Below are positions 50,140 through 62,570 of a DNA stretch of 64,000 bases, in pieces. Positions within the stretch are counted from its first letter, which is position 1. Each line of letters begins with the position of its first letter. Under the pieces are notes generated by a model. That model worked only from the letters and a program-made list of their open reading frames with translations. It had not been told where the DNA came from and did no database searches. The DNA is from Luidia sarsii (lineage: Eukaryota; Echinodermata; Asteroidea; Paxillosida; Luidiidae), in assembly GCA_949987565.1 (NCBI GenBank), contig OX465116.1, positions 3,096,287 through 3,160,286 of the forward strand. The letters are read 5' to 3'. The position numbers were made by a program, and so were the translations under genes.

Positions 50140-52300
50140 TTATATCCCTGCTTTTCCCCGATGCGATTACAGGCGCAATTAAACGCCGATGTGTAGCGCG
50201 TGATTGGACGTAGCAGCGTCCGTGGGGATTTGTGCTTACGGGGGTTAGGTTTAGGGGGAGTTCGGCAGGCCAGGCAACTGCCGCGAGGGAAATTAAAGCG
50301 AGAACGAACTGGGCAAAGGGCCACAATCAGTCCGATTCGATATCTCCTCTAATCTCTCTACTCCCCTCCTCTCCCCCGTTTGCTGTCCACATCCGTGTTC
50401 GATGGATTACGTTAACAGCGGAGGCAAGATGCAGATGCACTGGCAGAGGGCGAGCGAAGCTAGGAACGGAACGAGATGCTAATAAAATAAATCCAGTTTC
50501 CAAGTTCACAACGGAACTCGTACTCACTCGTCATTGTCAATCGGCCATCTATAAATGGAGAGGGCATTAGTGCCAGGTTTAACAGATGACAACGGTCCTG
50601 TTAGGATCTGAACGACAGGCCCTCGAACTTTTAGGAAATCAAAAGATAATAGCCCATGCACTGGAGCCTGCCGCAATCCCAATGGAAATCGAAATCCTAG
50701 GTGTGATTCAATCAGAGTTTTATGGAGAGCTTTCGCAATTCCCTCACTTTGGAGTTTGAAGCTGTGCTGTACGTTCAACATGACCAGATCGGACCACTAT
50801 TGTGTGGGTTTAAGTGAGTCACGATAACATGATGATATAGCATGTATCCGTATGTTTCCTTGACTGAAACTGCAGCATTTAATGACAGTGATAAAATACC
50901 ATTTCGGAAAGAAGCTCTTCATTACTCTACCCCCAAAAAAACAGTAGTCCGAATCGGAGTTGTCTATTCTCTCCATTGCTACCACAAGGATGTACATATC
51001 GAATGAAGATAATGACGCATGGAGGCAGCGATGAATGGATAACGGGTAGACATCCACTATACATCCTTACGAGACCCCGTGTATCTTGCACGGAGGTGAT
51101 ATTCATTATAAGGGTCATTGATGTAGAGGACATAGAGCATTAGGAACAACGCTAGCTCCATAACTCACATGATGTTTAGTACACTAAAGCGAGCCACAAC
51201 CACTACCTCTCACTCTTAGCGTAAATGAATTCTGATATGAGCGTGTCTTATACTATTAGAGGACTAGTTCACCAGAAAGCACTTAGATTATTCGGTGCAT
51301 GTATTTTTTTTTATCACCAATGTGAAAGCCCACTTTCTAGGCTGGCAAAGGGCAATAGGATAATGCTGGATATCCTTGTGGGGTATTGGTTCAAACTTCA
51401 AACATCCACTGGATTAATAGCTGGGTTGATTAACTTGTTTGCTTTCTCATTATTTTCGTGTATATGCAAACCGCAAGATCACATTCAGTTACCAGATCAA
51501 ACGATCAAGTTCAGTGAGTGGACATGGTGAGCCTGCCACTTTTATTATTATTTTATTATTATTATGGTTTATTTATTTCATTATGCCTCCTCGCAGCCAA
51601 ACGGCTGAAATGTATTGGCATTACACACAATTCCTTATATTTGCTTCATTAAAAACATATATATATACATTTACATTTCAAAAAACATTATATTATTAAG
51701 AAATGATTAGGAATGTGATCAACACCAAGACGGAGAAATGAAAACTCATTTACACATTGAAACATGAAGCTACTGGTGGCTGAAAATGTACAAATATAAA
51801 AAAATTGATCTCAAAAACAAATTCTCATAAAAGAGGGTGTAAAAACATTGAGAAATAGAGAATCGTTAATAAAAATCACACACAAAGAAGCACAAAAATA
51901 AAAAAAATTAGAAAAAAAACACACACAAAAAAACTTTACAGTCATTCATGACATTAACGATGAGTTAATGACATTAACGATGAGTCTGAATTTCATCACA
52001 CTGACGGAGATCTGAGATACTGGATCCCTCTTTGTCCATGCTTGCTGCAAATTGACCAGTGCCGGACCGTGCAGCTGTACCCAGGGTTTATGGGATGGTT
52101 GTTGCTAGGGGGCTTTGGATGAGCAGTCTTCCAATTATGGTTTGAGCTTCTCAGGTACAGCGTATTCTACAAGGTCCCTGTCTACTGGGTTTTCGATTAC
52201 TATCGGGTTAGCACTGCCCAGAGGGGTTTTCCACCAGCACCGGCTAAGCTATGTCCAAATGGTGGTCATATTCTAACCAGTTATTCGTTTGGTGATATAC
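50140..52300. other. probable intron sequence
   Basis: A GC-richer start (50160-50520), a Penelope-type terminal block at about 50590-50640, then AT-rich sequence with poly(A)-like runs at 51800-51950. No credible exon. Confidence 0.45.
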
Positions 52301-52780
52301 CAAAATGACTAAAATTACCAAAATGTAAATCTTAAAATTTAGTGGGCCTGACGTTTCGATCCTAGCAGGACCTTTCTCAAAGGCAGAGTGACAAGGACAA
52401 AACAGATACATGTACAGGAAGGAAGAGGGGAGAGAGTGAATATGACACGGATAAGAAACAGAGGACAAAGAGTGAAGCTGGTAGGGAGAGATCAAAGGGA
52501 AGGGCAAGGAGTAGGGTAGGGATTAGTGAGAGGAGGGGGAAAGATCAAAGAGAAGGGCAAGGAGTAGGGTAGGGATTAGTGAGAAGAGGGGGAAAGATCA
52601 AAGAGAGAAGTGTGGAGGAGTGAGCACAAAAGAATGATTATCAGAAAGCTGCATGGTGTTAGTCATTACCCTCCTGGATGTTGAGACCATGTGGTTGAAT
52701 AGTCCGAAGACGCTTCATCCACATTTTCTCACGGCTAAGACGGACAGCATTACTACGGTGACCAAGTGATTGGTGACCCA
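52300..52780 (-). mobile_element. Penelope-like element 3' end
   Basis: It comprises the endonuclease fragment, a spacer with a roughly 58-bp unit repeated two to three times (52484-52600, AGGGCAAGGAGTAGGGTAGG), and the terminal motif that reads TGCTAGGATCGAAACGTCAG on the minus strand, followed by AAATTTTAAGATTTACATTT. The same terminal block occurs at many other places in the window. Confidence 0.5.
52659..52776 (-). pseudogene. Penelope-like element, C-terminal endonuclease fragment
   Basis: On the minus strand the frame reads LGHRSNAVRLSREKMWMKRL followed by RTIQPHGLNIQEGND and a stop. This resembles the C-terminal end of the GIY-YIG endonuclease domain of Penelope-like retroelements (basic RExxW, RTxxPxGLN). 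Only the end is present; no reverse transcriptase is seen upstream. It is followed in the same direction by the 3' sequence with GAAACGTCAGGCC at 52338-52380, which ties the dispersed repeat of that name to this element class. Confidence 0.55.
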
Positions 52781-53309
52781 GTTATTCGTTTGAGTATTTC
52801 AGCCAATATTCACCGGCATGTGATCAACCTTCGTGCGCATGCAGTACATCCTCATTCTTCATAGAATTCGAAGGTTGACAGATTGGCATGTCTAGGGAGT
52901 GCCAGCATTCCTGCATATCCACTCGTTCGTTGGTACCGTAGTCCTATCAAGGGAGTGCATGTGGATGTGCAGTAGGCGCAGATACCAGTCTGCATGAAAC
53001 GAATGAACTGATATCTGCTATGTTGGGCTGGTTAATGCGGGGAAAGTACATTCATTAAGAGCCCGAGTATGTAGACATGCCCCTCAAATCAGGAGTATAG
53101 ATTGCATCGTGTGTGGAAAATTACAATTATATAGAGACCGACGGTGCGGTAACTAGAGATTTCCATCTTGCGATGAGGAAGCAATATGGTAGCCGTCTGC
53201 TTACTTTCTTGTCTAAAGCCATGGGGATGTTACTGGAGAGAAAACCCGGGAAATCTCATCACGCGGATGTTGGCTAAAGCTCGCGTCTTTCGTCGCCCCG
53301 CCATCGCAG

Positions 53310-53522
53310 GTCGGTGGAGATGAGTTGAACAGACAGCACCTGTCTAAACGGATTCACCGCGGACAAATCCCCGGCGACAATACTGCACATGCTATGATTA
53401 CGTCCATCCCTGTCCCTGACGAGGGTCGCATTACTCGCCCGGATCACAGACAGTCCAATAGACTGACTGCGAAGGTCCAGCAGTTAATACACAAGTTTAC
53501 CCTCAACCACCCTCGCACATAA
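53310..53522 (+). CDS. candidate downstream exon (terminal), unproven
   Basis: After a plausible acceptor (CGCCCCGCCATCGCAG) an open frame in phase 0 runs 70 codons to TAA, starting VGGDELNRQHLSKRIHRGQI. The phase fits the poly-glycine protein's first exon (GIQ|VGG). The composition is polar and basic and I recognise no domain. It could equally be chance open sequence. Confidence 0.2.
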   Translation, partial: VGGDELNRQHLSKRIHRGQIPGDNTAHAMITSIPVPDEGRITRPDHRQSNRLTAKVQQLIHKFTLNHPRT

Positions 53523-54119
53523 TACAGATCCCACACACACATAATAATCGGTCATAGTGCCATCATAATCGCTACATCAAGCAATATTAGGCTCAAGAAA
53601 TTTGCAATTAGACTCAATTTCCGCATAGGAATGCACCATGCATTTGTTTAAGTGTTGATTAAACATGTACGGGGATTTTATTAATTTTGGTGAGTTTTTA
53701 ATATCATTATCGGGCACAGAGGTTGAATGTCTATTTAGACTGATTGTATCTATCTATAAAGAATGGGGAAAATATATAAAAGAGGAAGGGAAATTGGACT
53801 TCAAAGATGAGATTTTTTTTAAATTATGCACTACCCTATAGCGATGTTTCCTCTCATGCATGATTTTAGATTTTGGATAAAAATAGTTCATTGGGTCATG
53901 TGATGAGAAACGGAGAACTGGAAGTTGTTGACATTTTGGCAGGAAAGGCCTAGAGGTAAAGGAGCCGAGGAAGCAGAATCAGCCAAGGGTAGTCTGGGTG
54001 CTCAGTTTGAAGGAATTCAAAGTGGAGCGAAGGCACTAATGATTAAAAGATAGATCGGATGCCATGTAATAAAGCATTGATTGTGGAATAACAATGATCG
54101 CATACGTTCAGAGATATGG

Positions 54120-55570
54120 CACCTGGAGAGAGGGGCGAGGGAGGGAGAGGGGGAGAGAGAGGGAGAGAGAGGGAGAGAGAGGGAGAGGGAGAGATAGAAA
54201 TGGAGGGAGAGGGAGAGAGAGGGAGGGAGGGGAGGGAGAGAGAGCAAGGGAGGGAGAGGGAGAGAGAGAGGGAGAGAGAGGGGGAGAGAGAGGGAGGGGA
54301 GGGAGAGAGAGAAAGGGAGAGAGAGGGAGAGAGAGAGAGGGGGAGTGAGGGGGGAGGAGAGGAAGAGAAATGAGGGAGAGGGAGAGAGATTGGGATATAG
54401 GTAGAGACTAGAGAGAGAGAGAGGGAGAGAGAGAGGGAGAGAGGGAGGGGGAAGGGAGAGGGAGAGAGATGGGGAGATAGAAGGGGAGAGTGGAGACAGG
54501 AAAGGGGACACAGAAGGGAGAGGGAGAGAGAGGGGGAGAGGGAGAGAGAAAAGAGAGAATGGGGAGAGAGGGAGAGAGGGGAGGGAAAGGGGAAGGATAG
54601 AGAAAGGGAGGGATGGAGGGAGAAATGGAAGAGAGGGAGGAGAGAGAGGGAGAGAGAGGGAGAGAGAGGGGGGAGGGAGAGAGGTAGGGAGAGAGAATGG
54701 GGAGAGAGGGAGAGAGGGGAGTGAAAGGGGAGGAATAGAGAAAGAGAGGGAGGGAGAGAGAAAGGGAAGAGATGGAGGGGAGGGAGGGAAAGGGGAGAAG
54801 AAAGGGAGGGAGAGAAGGAGAGGGGAGATAGAAAGGGGGATGGAGTTAACGGAGGGAGAAAGGGAGGAGTGAGGGAGAGGAGGGAGAAAAGGAGGGAGAA
54901 AAGGGAGGGAAAGAGAGAGGGAGAGAGGAAGAGAGGGGGAGAGAAAGAGAGGGAAGAGAGGTAGGGGAAAGAGGGAAACGGGAGAAAGAAAGGGAGGGAG
55001 AGGGAGAGAGAGGAAGAGAGGAAGAGAGGGGAAGAGAGAAAGGGAGGGAGGAGAGAAAAAAAGGAAAAGAGAGGGAGTGGGAACGAGGAAAAGGGAGGGA
55101 GAGAGGAAGAAAGGGAGGGAGAGAGGGAGAGAGGGAGAATGGGAAGGAGGAGAAAGAGAGGGAGAGAGGGAGAGAGGAGATAGAAAGGGGGAGCTAGGGG
55201 AGCTGTTGGAGAGAGGGGTAGAGGGGAGTGAGGGAGGGAGAGGAGGAGAGAGATGAGAATTGAGAGCGAGAGCGGTCAGGGAGAGAGAAAAAGTCAGAGG
55301 GAGAGGAATATAGAAGGACGAAAAGAAACAGGGAGGATGGAGAGAGACAGAGGGATAGGGAGGGAGGGAGAGAATGGGGGAGGAGGGAGAGGGGGGAAAC
55401 AAGGACAGATCAGATAGAGAGTCAGACAGAAACAGACAGAGAGAGAGAGAGGAAAAGAGGGAGCTAGAGAGAGAGCTAGAGAGAGAGAGGACAAGAGAAA
55501 GAGAGAGGGGGACAGAGAGGGGGATCCGGTGGAGGGGAGATTGAGAGAGAAAGGGAGAGAGAGAGGGGAA
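54120..55570. repeat. 1.45-kb purine-only (GAGAGG)n tract
   Basis: Almost uninterrupted purines on the plus strand (GAGAGAGGGAGAGG variants), with rare pyrimidines clustered around 54400-54850 and 55200-55420. The 520-codon minus-strand frame rich in Ser/Leu/Pro is a low-complexity artefact. Confidence 0.93.
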
Positions 55571-55579
55571 ATAATTCAA

Positions 55580-57390
55580 TTGAATATGGGATGGCTGTTA
55601 TGTCAAATGATTGATTGCACCATTACTGTTATTTTCAGCAACATCCTTTTCAATGAATATACTATAATATATTTTTCAGACCATTTTATATATTGTTCTT
55701 CATCAAACTGTTCAATAAGATAATGTGCCTGTTTGGCACAAACAAAACAATACATGTCACACAAATGGGAACAAAATTCCACTTATTTCCATTTGGCTCC
55801 TTCCTCCCCCCCCTATTCCATCAAAGGTCGACGGGGAAAATTCTCCCGAACAATGAATCGTATTCATAGTGGCAGAAGCGGCGTTGCTTCGTTGCCAGGG
55901 GTAACCAGGGTCCATAAATAATATGCCTCATTCATTGTCATTTGACAGGCGGCGAATTAAAAATGGCGCGGTTGTCATTTCCCGATCGTGACTGTCCCTG
56001 TCTCCCTGGTCCCACTCGCTTTTCTTCGTCGTCTTTGCTCCGGTGAGAGACGCATTGATTTTCGCCTGGCGCAGCTCTGCCGGTCGTGCATACAACTATA
56101 TAACTACTACAGGGCACAGGAGCGCTGCACTGTCTCCCCCTTTGAATGTCCGTGTATCAAAGTGGATAATTATAGAAGGCCGGTACACCATCCTTTGAAA
56201 TGCTAGCGACAGTTTTGTGTAATGAATCAAATGACTGCATCCAGCGTGTGGGTTACAAATGAAGCACCTGGACATAACTGCTCACATCATATTCGTGGTT
56301 AATATATAAGCTCAAAATGTTCTTTCACATGGAATCTTGGTTAATTAGTGCATGGAGTTCTGAATTATTTTCATCAAAAGCGATGTCTGGATTTACAATG
56401 ACATCCCTGTGTGATACGATTTAGAAGCCTATACCTCTAGCTAGCATCTAGATGTATTCGCACCGCAAATTGAAACATTTGAACGCTTAAGTGTGTTTTT
56501 CCAGCTAACAATATATAATTGAACATCGTCAATCCAAATTCTGACCTGAACATGCGTTACAAAGCTTCCGGGTCTAGTTTTTGTCTTCAAGATAATTCTA
56601 AGACACAAGGAACATCATTTTGGAGATATTTTTAACACACAGAGGTTTTTGTGTGTGTTTTCAGTATGTGGTAAATTGTCACATTGCCAATGTCAAGGAC
56701 AAAGATCTATTCAAATAAAATAATTTGTATTATATTCAACCAGCACACTTTAATCAAATATTGACAATTGCGGGAGCTCTAGGTTTTATGCTATATGACA
56801 CGTGTACCGACGACCGTAATAATTGAAATACCCAAAACGCAGACAATATTATAATACGCATCGAATAAAGCACAGTATGACACACTCCAGTCAAATGCTT
56901 TAATTTCCAACTTCAAAATACGATCTTTGTGTCAATCATTAAAAAACAGTTGGGAGACAACATCTCTGATATAGAGATAATTTCCTGTTTTCTTTTATAC
57001 ATGAAATAAGTACGGCATGCCTGTATATTATGCTGTGGCTACCATGTGTAATGTATGTAATATTTTCGCAGTGGAAATTTTCTTTATGGGTACATCGCGG
57101 AGTGGACAGAGAGAGGGTGAAGAGAGAGAGAGAGAGAAAAAAAACTGGAAGCTGTGAGATTGCTGGGGACAGGCCGGCCGATAAGCATGATATCTGGTTG
57201 CAGTCGTTGTTATACACACCTCGTTTTTAATTTTGAAAATCGATGCAGCACTGTGGATGACGGGCGAGTGGGCCAAGCGAAGGATCGGGGCCGGGGTAAA
57301 CAACATATTGGATTCGGGCGGATGGGGAAATGTGGGTGGAGAGGAAAGAGCAGACGTCGGGCGTTAGGAGGGTGCAGAGATAGGAGATAG
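55580..57390. other. probable intron sequence
   Basis: AT-rich, with a CpG-richer patch at 55920-56180 and a short (GA)n at 57110-57145. No gene or repeat family recognised. Confidence 0.4.
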
Positions 57391-57394
57391 ATGA

Positions 57395-57860
57395 GTCCAG
57401 GGGTTAGAAGTGGGGTGCCGTGGTTGGGGTAGGAGTGGGGTAGGTTTGGGGTAGGTTTGGGGTTTGGGTTGGGAGATGGATAGGCGGGGGGTAGGAGTGG
57501 GGTAGACTTCGGGTTTGGGTTCGGGGTTAGGAGTGGAATGGGTTGGTGGTTCGTGTGTTGTGGTCGTGTTTGGGTGAGGAGGTGGGTGGGTTAGGGACAT
57601 GTATAAACCAATAGCAGGTCGATGGGTTGTGTTGTACATGAGGGGGTGATTGGGGGATGGGTTGGGGTAAGGAGTAGGGTAGAGGTTTGTTTTGGGTGGG
57701 ATTTGATTGCAAGGTTGGGTATGGGGTTGAGAATGGGATGGAAGGGTTATGGTCGTGGGGGTGGGAGGATTTGGGTTTGGGGTTGGAATGGGGTAAGGAG
57801 TGTTGGGTAGGGATGATATAGGGGTGAGGTTGGGATAGCTTTGGTGTTACATTTGGAATC
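57395..57860. repeat. GGGGTAGG/GGTTTGGG degenerate repeat
   Basis: G-rich imperfect repeats such as GGGGTAGGTTTGGGG and GGGATGGGTTGGGG, with no fixed period. Confidence 0.75.
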
Positions 57861-58554
57861 AGGATGTGGAGAGGGATATGTTGTGATTGGTATTCAGGTA
57901 TAATTAAGGTGTTAAACTGGATAAAAATGGTATCTCATAATGACAAAATGAGGTTTCAGACATCCAATCTACAAACCTAGAACCTTAAAACATGCACGTG
58001 CTTATCAAGCAATTCGACATCGGACTATTTCGATTCGAAGCTTCGCATGCAGTGATTCAAGGCATTTTATTGATGCGTCGATGCAAATTGGAACAAAACG
58101 GCCTTGCTCGTGCAACCAGGGACACGATATAATTCACCAGCACATATGAGAGAAAAAAAACACGTGACGCTCTATCGACATTGGTTTACTGGCCTTCGCT
58201 GTGTAACGGTACTGATAATCGATGACTGGCTGTCCCCTAGGTTAGCGGGCAGCTGGTCTATTACGAAGCCATAGCAGGAATCGAAATGGGAGAGGGAGGG
58301 GGAGGGGGGAGATTCACGAGGGAGTCGGGGCGAGATGATAGATGGCGAATGGAGAGTACGCTATAGAGTTGAGGGAATTGCAGGAGCTCGTGTGTATTAT
58401 TACACTCCATCGCTATACATCGATAGCCTTCATTCAGCGAGGGGCAGGGGGTACGAGAATGTCCCCCCGGGGTGTGGGCAGAGGAGGACATCGGTTCGTG
58501 TGCGGGGATTGATTGGCCCGGGGCTTTGGTGGTGAATCGCTCTCCCCCGAAATC

Positions 58555-59725
58555 TTCTCTATCTATCTGCCTCTTACTACCTCTGCATGTCTGTCTAGTG
58601 TCTATCTGTCTCTGTCTGTCTGTCTGTCTCTGTCTCTGTCTCTGTCTCTGTCTCTGTCTCTGTCTGTCTCACTCTCTCTCTCTTTCTCTCTTTCTCTCTC
58701 TCTCTCCCTCTCTCTCTCTCTCTCCTACTCACTCTCTCAGTCACTCTATCTCTGTCTCTCTCCCAATCTGTTTCTGTATCTCTCTCTGCATCTCTCTGTG
58801 TCTCTCCCCTCTCTCTGTGTGTCTCTCGGTCGTTCCCTGTCTCCGTCTACCCCTAGCACTGCTCCTCTCTCTGTCTCTGTCTCTGCCTCTACCCGTGTCT
58901 CTCTCCTGTGTCTCATGTCTATCTGTATGTCGGCCTGTCTGCCTGCCTGTGTGCTTGCCTACCTACCCACTTGCCTGTCTGCATGTCTGCCTGCCTGCCT
59001 ACCTACCTACCTGCCTGCCTCCCTGCCCTGCCTGCCTGCCTACCTACATGTCTGTCTGTCTGTCTGCCTGCCTGCCTGTCTGCCTGCCTGCCTGTCTGCC
59101 TGCCTGTGTGCTTGCCTACCTACCCACTTGCCTGTCTGCATGTCTGCCTGCCTGCCTACCTACCTACCTGCCTGCCTCCCTGCCCTGCCTGCCTGCCTGC
59201 CTACATGTCTGTCTGTCTGTCTGCCTGCCTGCCTGTCTGCCTGCCTGCCTGTCTGCCTGCCTGTGTGCTTGCCTACCTACCCACTTGCCTGTCTGCATGT
59301 CTGCCTGCCTGCCTACCTACCTACCTGCCTGCCTCCCTGCCCTGCCTGCCTGCCTACCTACATGTCTGTCTGTCTGTCTGCCTGCCTGCCTGTCTGCCTG
59401 CCTGCCTGTCTGCCTGCCTGTGTGCTTGCCTACCTACCCACTTGCCTGTCTGCATGTCTGCCTGCCTGCCTACCTACCTACCTGCCTGCCTCCCTGCCCT
59501 GCCTGCCTGCCTGCCTACATGTCTGTCTGTCTGTCTGCCTGCCTGCCTGTCTGCATGCCTTCCTACCTACCTACCTGTCTGCCTGCCTGCCCTGCCTACA
59601 TGTCTGTCTGTCTGCCTGCCTGCCTGCCTACCTACCTGCCAGTCTACCTGCCTACCTATATACCTGTCTGCCTGTCTGCGTTTGTCTTCTCTCTCGCACT
59701 CTCTCCCTCTCCTCCTACCGAACGA
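58555..59725. repeat. (CTGT)n/(CCTG)n tract with a roughly 157-bp higher-order unit
   Basis: 58555-58915 is (TCTG/TCTC)n. From 58940 to 59560 a composite unit of CCTG/CTAC/TCTG tetramers marked by GTGTGCTTGCCTACCTACCC recurs about every 157 bases (near 58950, 59106, 59263, 59420). Frames of 277-428 codons rich in Cys/Leu/Pro are artefacts. Confidence 0.9.
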
Positions 59726-59837
59726 GCAAGCATTCAAATAGCATTACTGTATTTGTGAGTTAGTGGAATCTGAGTACAATATGGAAATGGATGGGGATAG
59801 ATCTTGAGAAGCGGAAGCTATGACAAACCCAAAGATG

Positions 59838-60955
59838 CATTATCATGAGCACCAGAGGGCCGATGAAAAGTGGATAGACCAAACTAAAAGTGGAGAAGAA
59901 CTATTTAATAAGAAAGAATCCAACTAGGCTACAGAACATGTTCCGAGTTTGAGGTGGCAGCCCAAGACAGAGGAGTGTGGTGGAGGGAAGATGCTCATGG
60001 CCCATTCTCCAGCAGAAGACAAGGAAATAGTAATAGGCCTAGTAGAACTAATAATATAGGGCTATTACAGTTACTATAGCTAGCTATAGAACATGGTCAG
60101 AGATTGAGGTAGCAGCTCAAGACAGAGGAGTGTGGAGGAGGGAAGATGCTCATGGCCCATTCTCCAGCAGAAGACAAGGAGATAGTAATAGGCCTAGTAG
60201 AACTAGTATTATAGGGCTACTACAGTTACTATAGCTAGCTATAGAACATGGTCAGAGATTGAGGTAGCAGCCCAAGAGAGAGGAGTGTGGAGGAGGGAAG
60301 ATGCTCATGGCCCATTCTCCAGCAGAAGACAAGGAGATAGTAATAGGCCTAGTAGAACTAGTAATACAGGGCTACTACAGTTACTACAGCTAGCTATAGA
60401 ACATGGTCAGAGATTGAGGTAGCAGCCCAAGACAGAGGAGTGTGGAGGAGGGAAGATGCTCATGGCCCATTCTCCAGCAGAAGACAAGGAAATAGTAATA
60501 GGCCTAGTAGAACTAATAATATAGGGCTACTATACAGTTACTATAGCTAGCTATAGAACATGGTCAGAGATTGAGGTAGCAGCCCAAGACAGAGGAGTGT
60601 AGAGGAGGGAAGATGCTCATTGCCCATTCTCCAGCAGAAGACAAGGAAATAGTAATAGGCCTTGTAGAACTAGTAATATAGGGCTACTACAGTTACTATA
60701 GCTAGCTATATAACATGGTCAGAGAATGAGGTAGCAGCCCAAGACAGAGGAGTGTGGAGGAGGGAAGATGCTCATGGCCCATTCTCCAGCAGGAGGCAAG
60801 GAAATAGTAATAGGCCTAGTAGAACTAGTAATATAGGGCTACTACAGTTACTATAGCTAGCTATAGAACATGGTCAGATATTGAGGTAGCAGCCCAAGAC
60901 AGAGGGGTGTGGAGGAGGGAAGATGCTCATGGCCCATTCTCCAGCAGGAAACAAG
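59838..60955. repeat. 156-bp tandem array, copy at right
   Basis: About 6.5 units of the 156-bp repeat seen at 1448-3075. The shared left flank (GAGCACCAGAGGGC, then AATAAGAAAGAATCCAACTA) shows that the array moved as part of a larger element. Confidence 0.9.
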
Positions 60956-61079
60956 TTAACGCTAGGCGATCAGCCCCTTCCCTCTCCTCCAGCCCTTGGG
61001 GGGAAAAATGTCTCGCCACCCACCGGCCACCAGACCGGGCTGCCGTGTGCTTGTCCAACCACACCCCCCACCCTTGCAG

Positions 61080-61234
61080 GGATTCTATGCTCGAGCAATC
61101 AGCCCGGAGTGCGTACAGTGGGGAAGCGCAGGACAGACCGGCGCGATGAGAGGGGACGAACTGATGGCTGCTGACATAAAGCACGACCTGCGCCGTGAAT
61201 TATACGCATCTCCGTCAGCGCGGATAAACCCGTA
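61080..61234 (+). CDS. candidate exon after a satellite array, unproven
   Basis: CCACCCTTGCAG ends at 61079; the following frame encodes GFYARAISPECVQWGSAGQT and stops at TAG after INP. The stretch 60955-61235 is locally GC- and CpG-rich, unlike its surroundings. No family is recognised. It could be an alternative last exon of the poly-glycine gene, part of another gene, or noncoding. Confidence 0.15.
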
Positions 61235-61439
61235 GCCCGCTCAACGAAAACACCAACAGAAAAAAAAGAGGGACTTGGAGTCTTCGATCGTAGCTTACCT
61301 TAACGAAACACGAACACGAACTGCACACGAACTAACACTTGTAGTTTCATTTGCAAAATATAGATGGCCTGACGTGTCGATTCTTACATAACATTTCTCG
61401 AAGACAAAGGAACCGAATGAGAAATATCCTACAATCAGA

Positions 61440-61822
61440 TATGAACATCAAATATTCATGAGCAAATTTGTGATGTCATTACAGGATCATACGACAGAAA
61501 CCCAATTGGTTGTGTACAGTTTCTGATTTTTTTTCCTGCAGACCTATCCCTCAGTCTGTTGATTTACAGGCATCATGTAATGCTTCATAATAATTATTTT
61601 AGTGAAGTTAATTTTCTTATGTTTTTTAAACTGGGGGTTCCTGACAAGACCTTACAATAGAGCCCTCGTTTTTATGAGGATATTTTTTAACATAAAAATG
61701 ATCACCAATTTCTGATTCCACTAAGAAAAAGAAGCTTGCTAATATGTTTGTACACTTCATCAGATTCCTAGGTGACAGCAGAAAATGAGCTTGACTGTGA
61801 TATTATTGAGGAGACCCTTTAA
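61440..61822. mobile_element. second copy of the TTAA-ended element, 5'-truncated
   Basis: It shares ATTGGTTGTGTACA, CTGTTGATTTAC, GGTTCCTGACA and TTTCTGATTCC blocks with 39990-40757 in the same order and ends with GACCCTTTAA. The left terminal repeat is missing and there is no internal insertion, so it shows the pre-insertion form of the other copy. Confidence 0.55.
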
Positions 61823-62289
61823 TGTACCATGTTTGAGTGTCCAATAACTAGAAGGAAAGTCTGCTCGGACGATCACGTCACGCAGGTTACGTGGCGCCTG
61901 AAAGCCAACACTGACATGTCTGGAATAGCGCTATCCAGACGATCATTACAAATCAACACACCTAGTTTCTGTTTAATCTGATATACTAGGTCCCGTGTTT
62001 AAATAGTTTTCCTATCACGCATAATAGTTCCACATGAGTTGCTTATTGGAACGTTTTGCTTAGCGCACTGCGAAAACAAGGATGGCCAAAATGTTATCTT
62101 GCATTGATTCGCATATCCATCGCATAAAATACTTAAAGATTATGAGCGGAACTTTGGTAAGGATTGCCTAGTTTGGGAAAGCAAGCAGAGTGTCAAGTAT
62201 AATCGGAAAGCCCTTCTGCCAAGTTTGTTTAAATCGAGTACTTTATAAGTTATTCCAATCTCGGAGAGGATGGTGTTTTGATCTGACCA

Positions 62290-62570
62290 GGACTTTTCTC
62301 AGCTCAAAGGCAGAATACCAAGAACCAATAGAGACAGAAACTACACGGATCAGAAGATTGATGCTTGCAGGGCATTGTGTACGTTATTCCAAGCTCTCGG
62401 CTAGTCCTCTTGTACTGTGTGTAGTACCATCACATGGCAATGGGAGAAAAAGGGGCAGGAAGCAAACAAATTCCATTGGTATGCTGAAGAGAGACACAGG
62501 ACTTGACAGAGTTGAAGAGCTGAGGGTCTGCCATGCTGGATAGATTAGTATGGAGGGGATTCGTTCATGA
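62290..62570 (+). pseudogene. LINE ORF2 C-terminal fragment
   Basis: A frame reads TTRIRRLMLAGHCVRYSKLS and later HGNGRKRGRKQTN, MLKRDTGLDRVEELRVC. The IRRLRLAGHCxR, HGxRxRGR and LKxDTGL blocks in this order are the C-terminal region of RTE/CR1-like non-LTR retrotransposon ORF2. It is truncated on both sides and ends at TAG 62541-62543. Confidence 0.6.

Noticed and set aside
49249..50324. PVPVPV and RDRDRD frames on both strands
   Set aside because: Hexamer repeat artefacts.
54017..55579. 520-codon Ser/Leu/Pro frame
   Set aside because: Complement of the polypurine tract; no domain, no codon bias.
58472..59763. Cys/Leu/Pro frames of 277-428 codons in three overlapping frames
   Set aside because: Translation of CCTG/CTGT tetramer repeats; tetramers read open in several frames.
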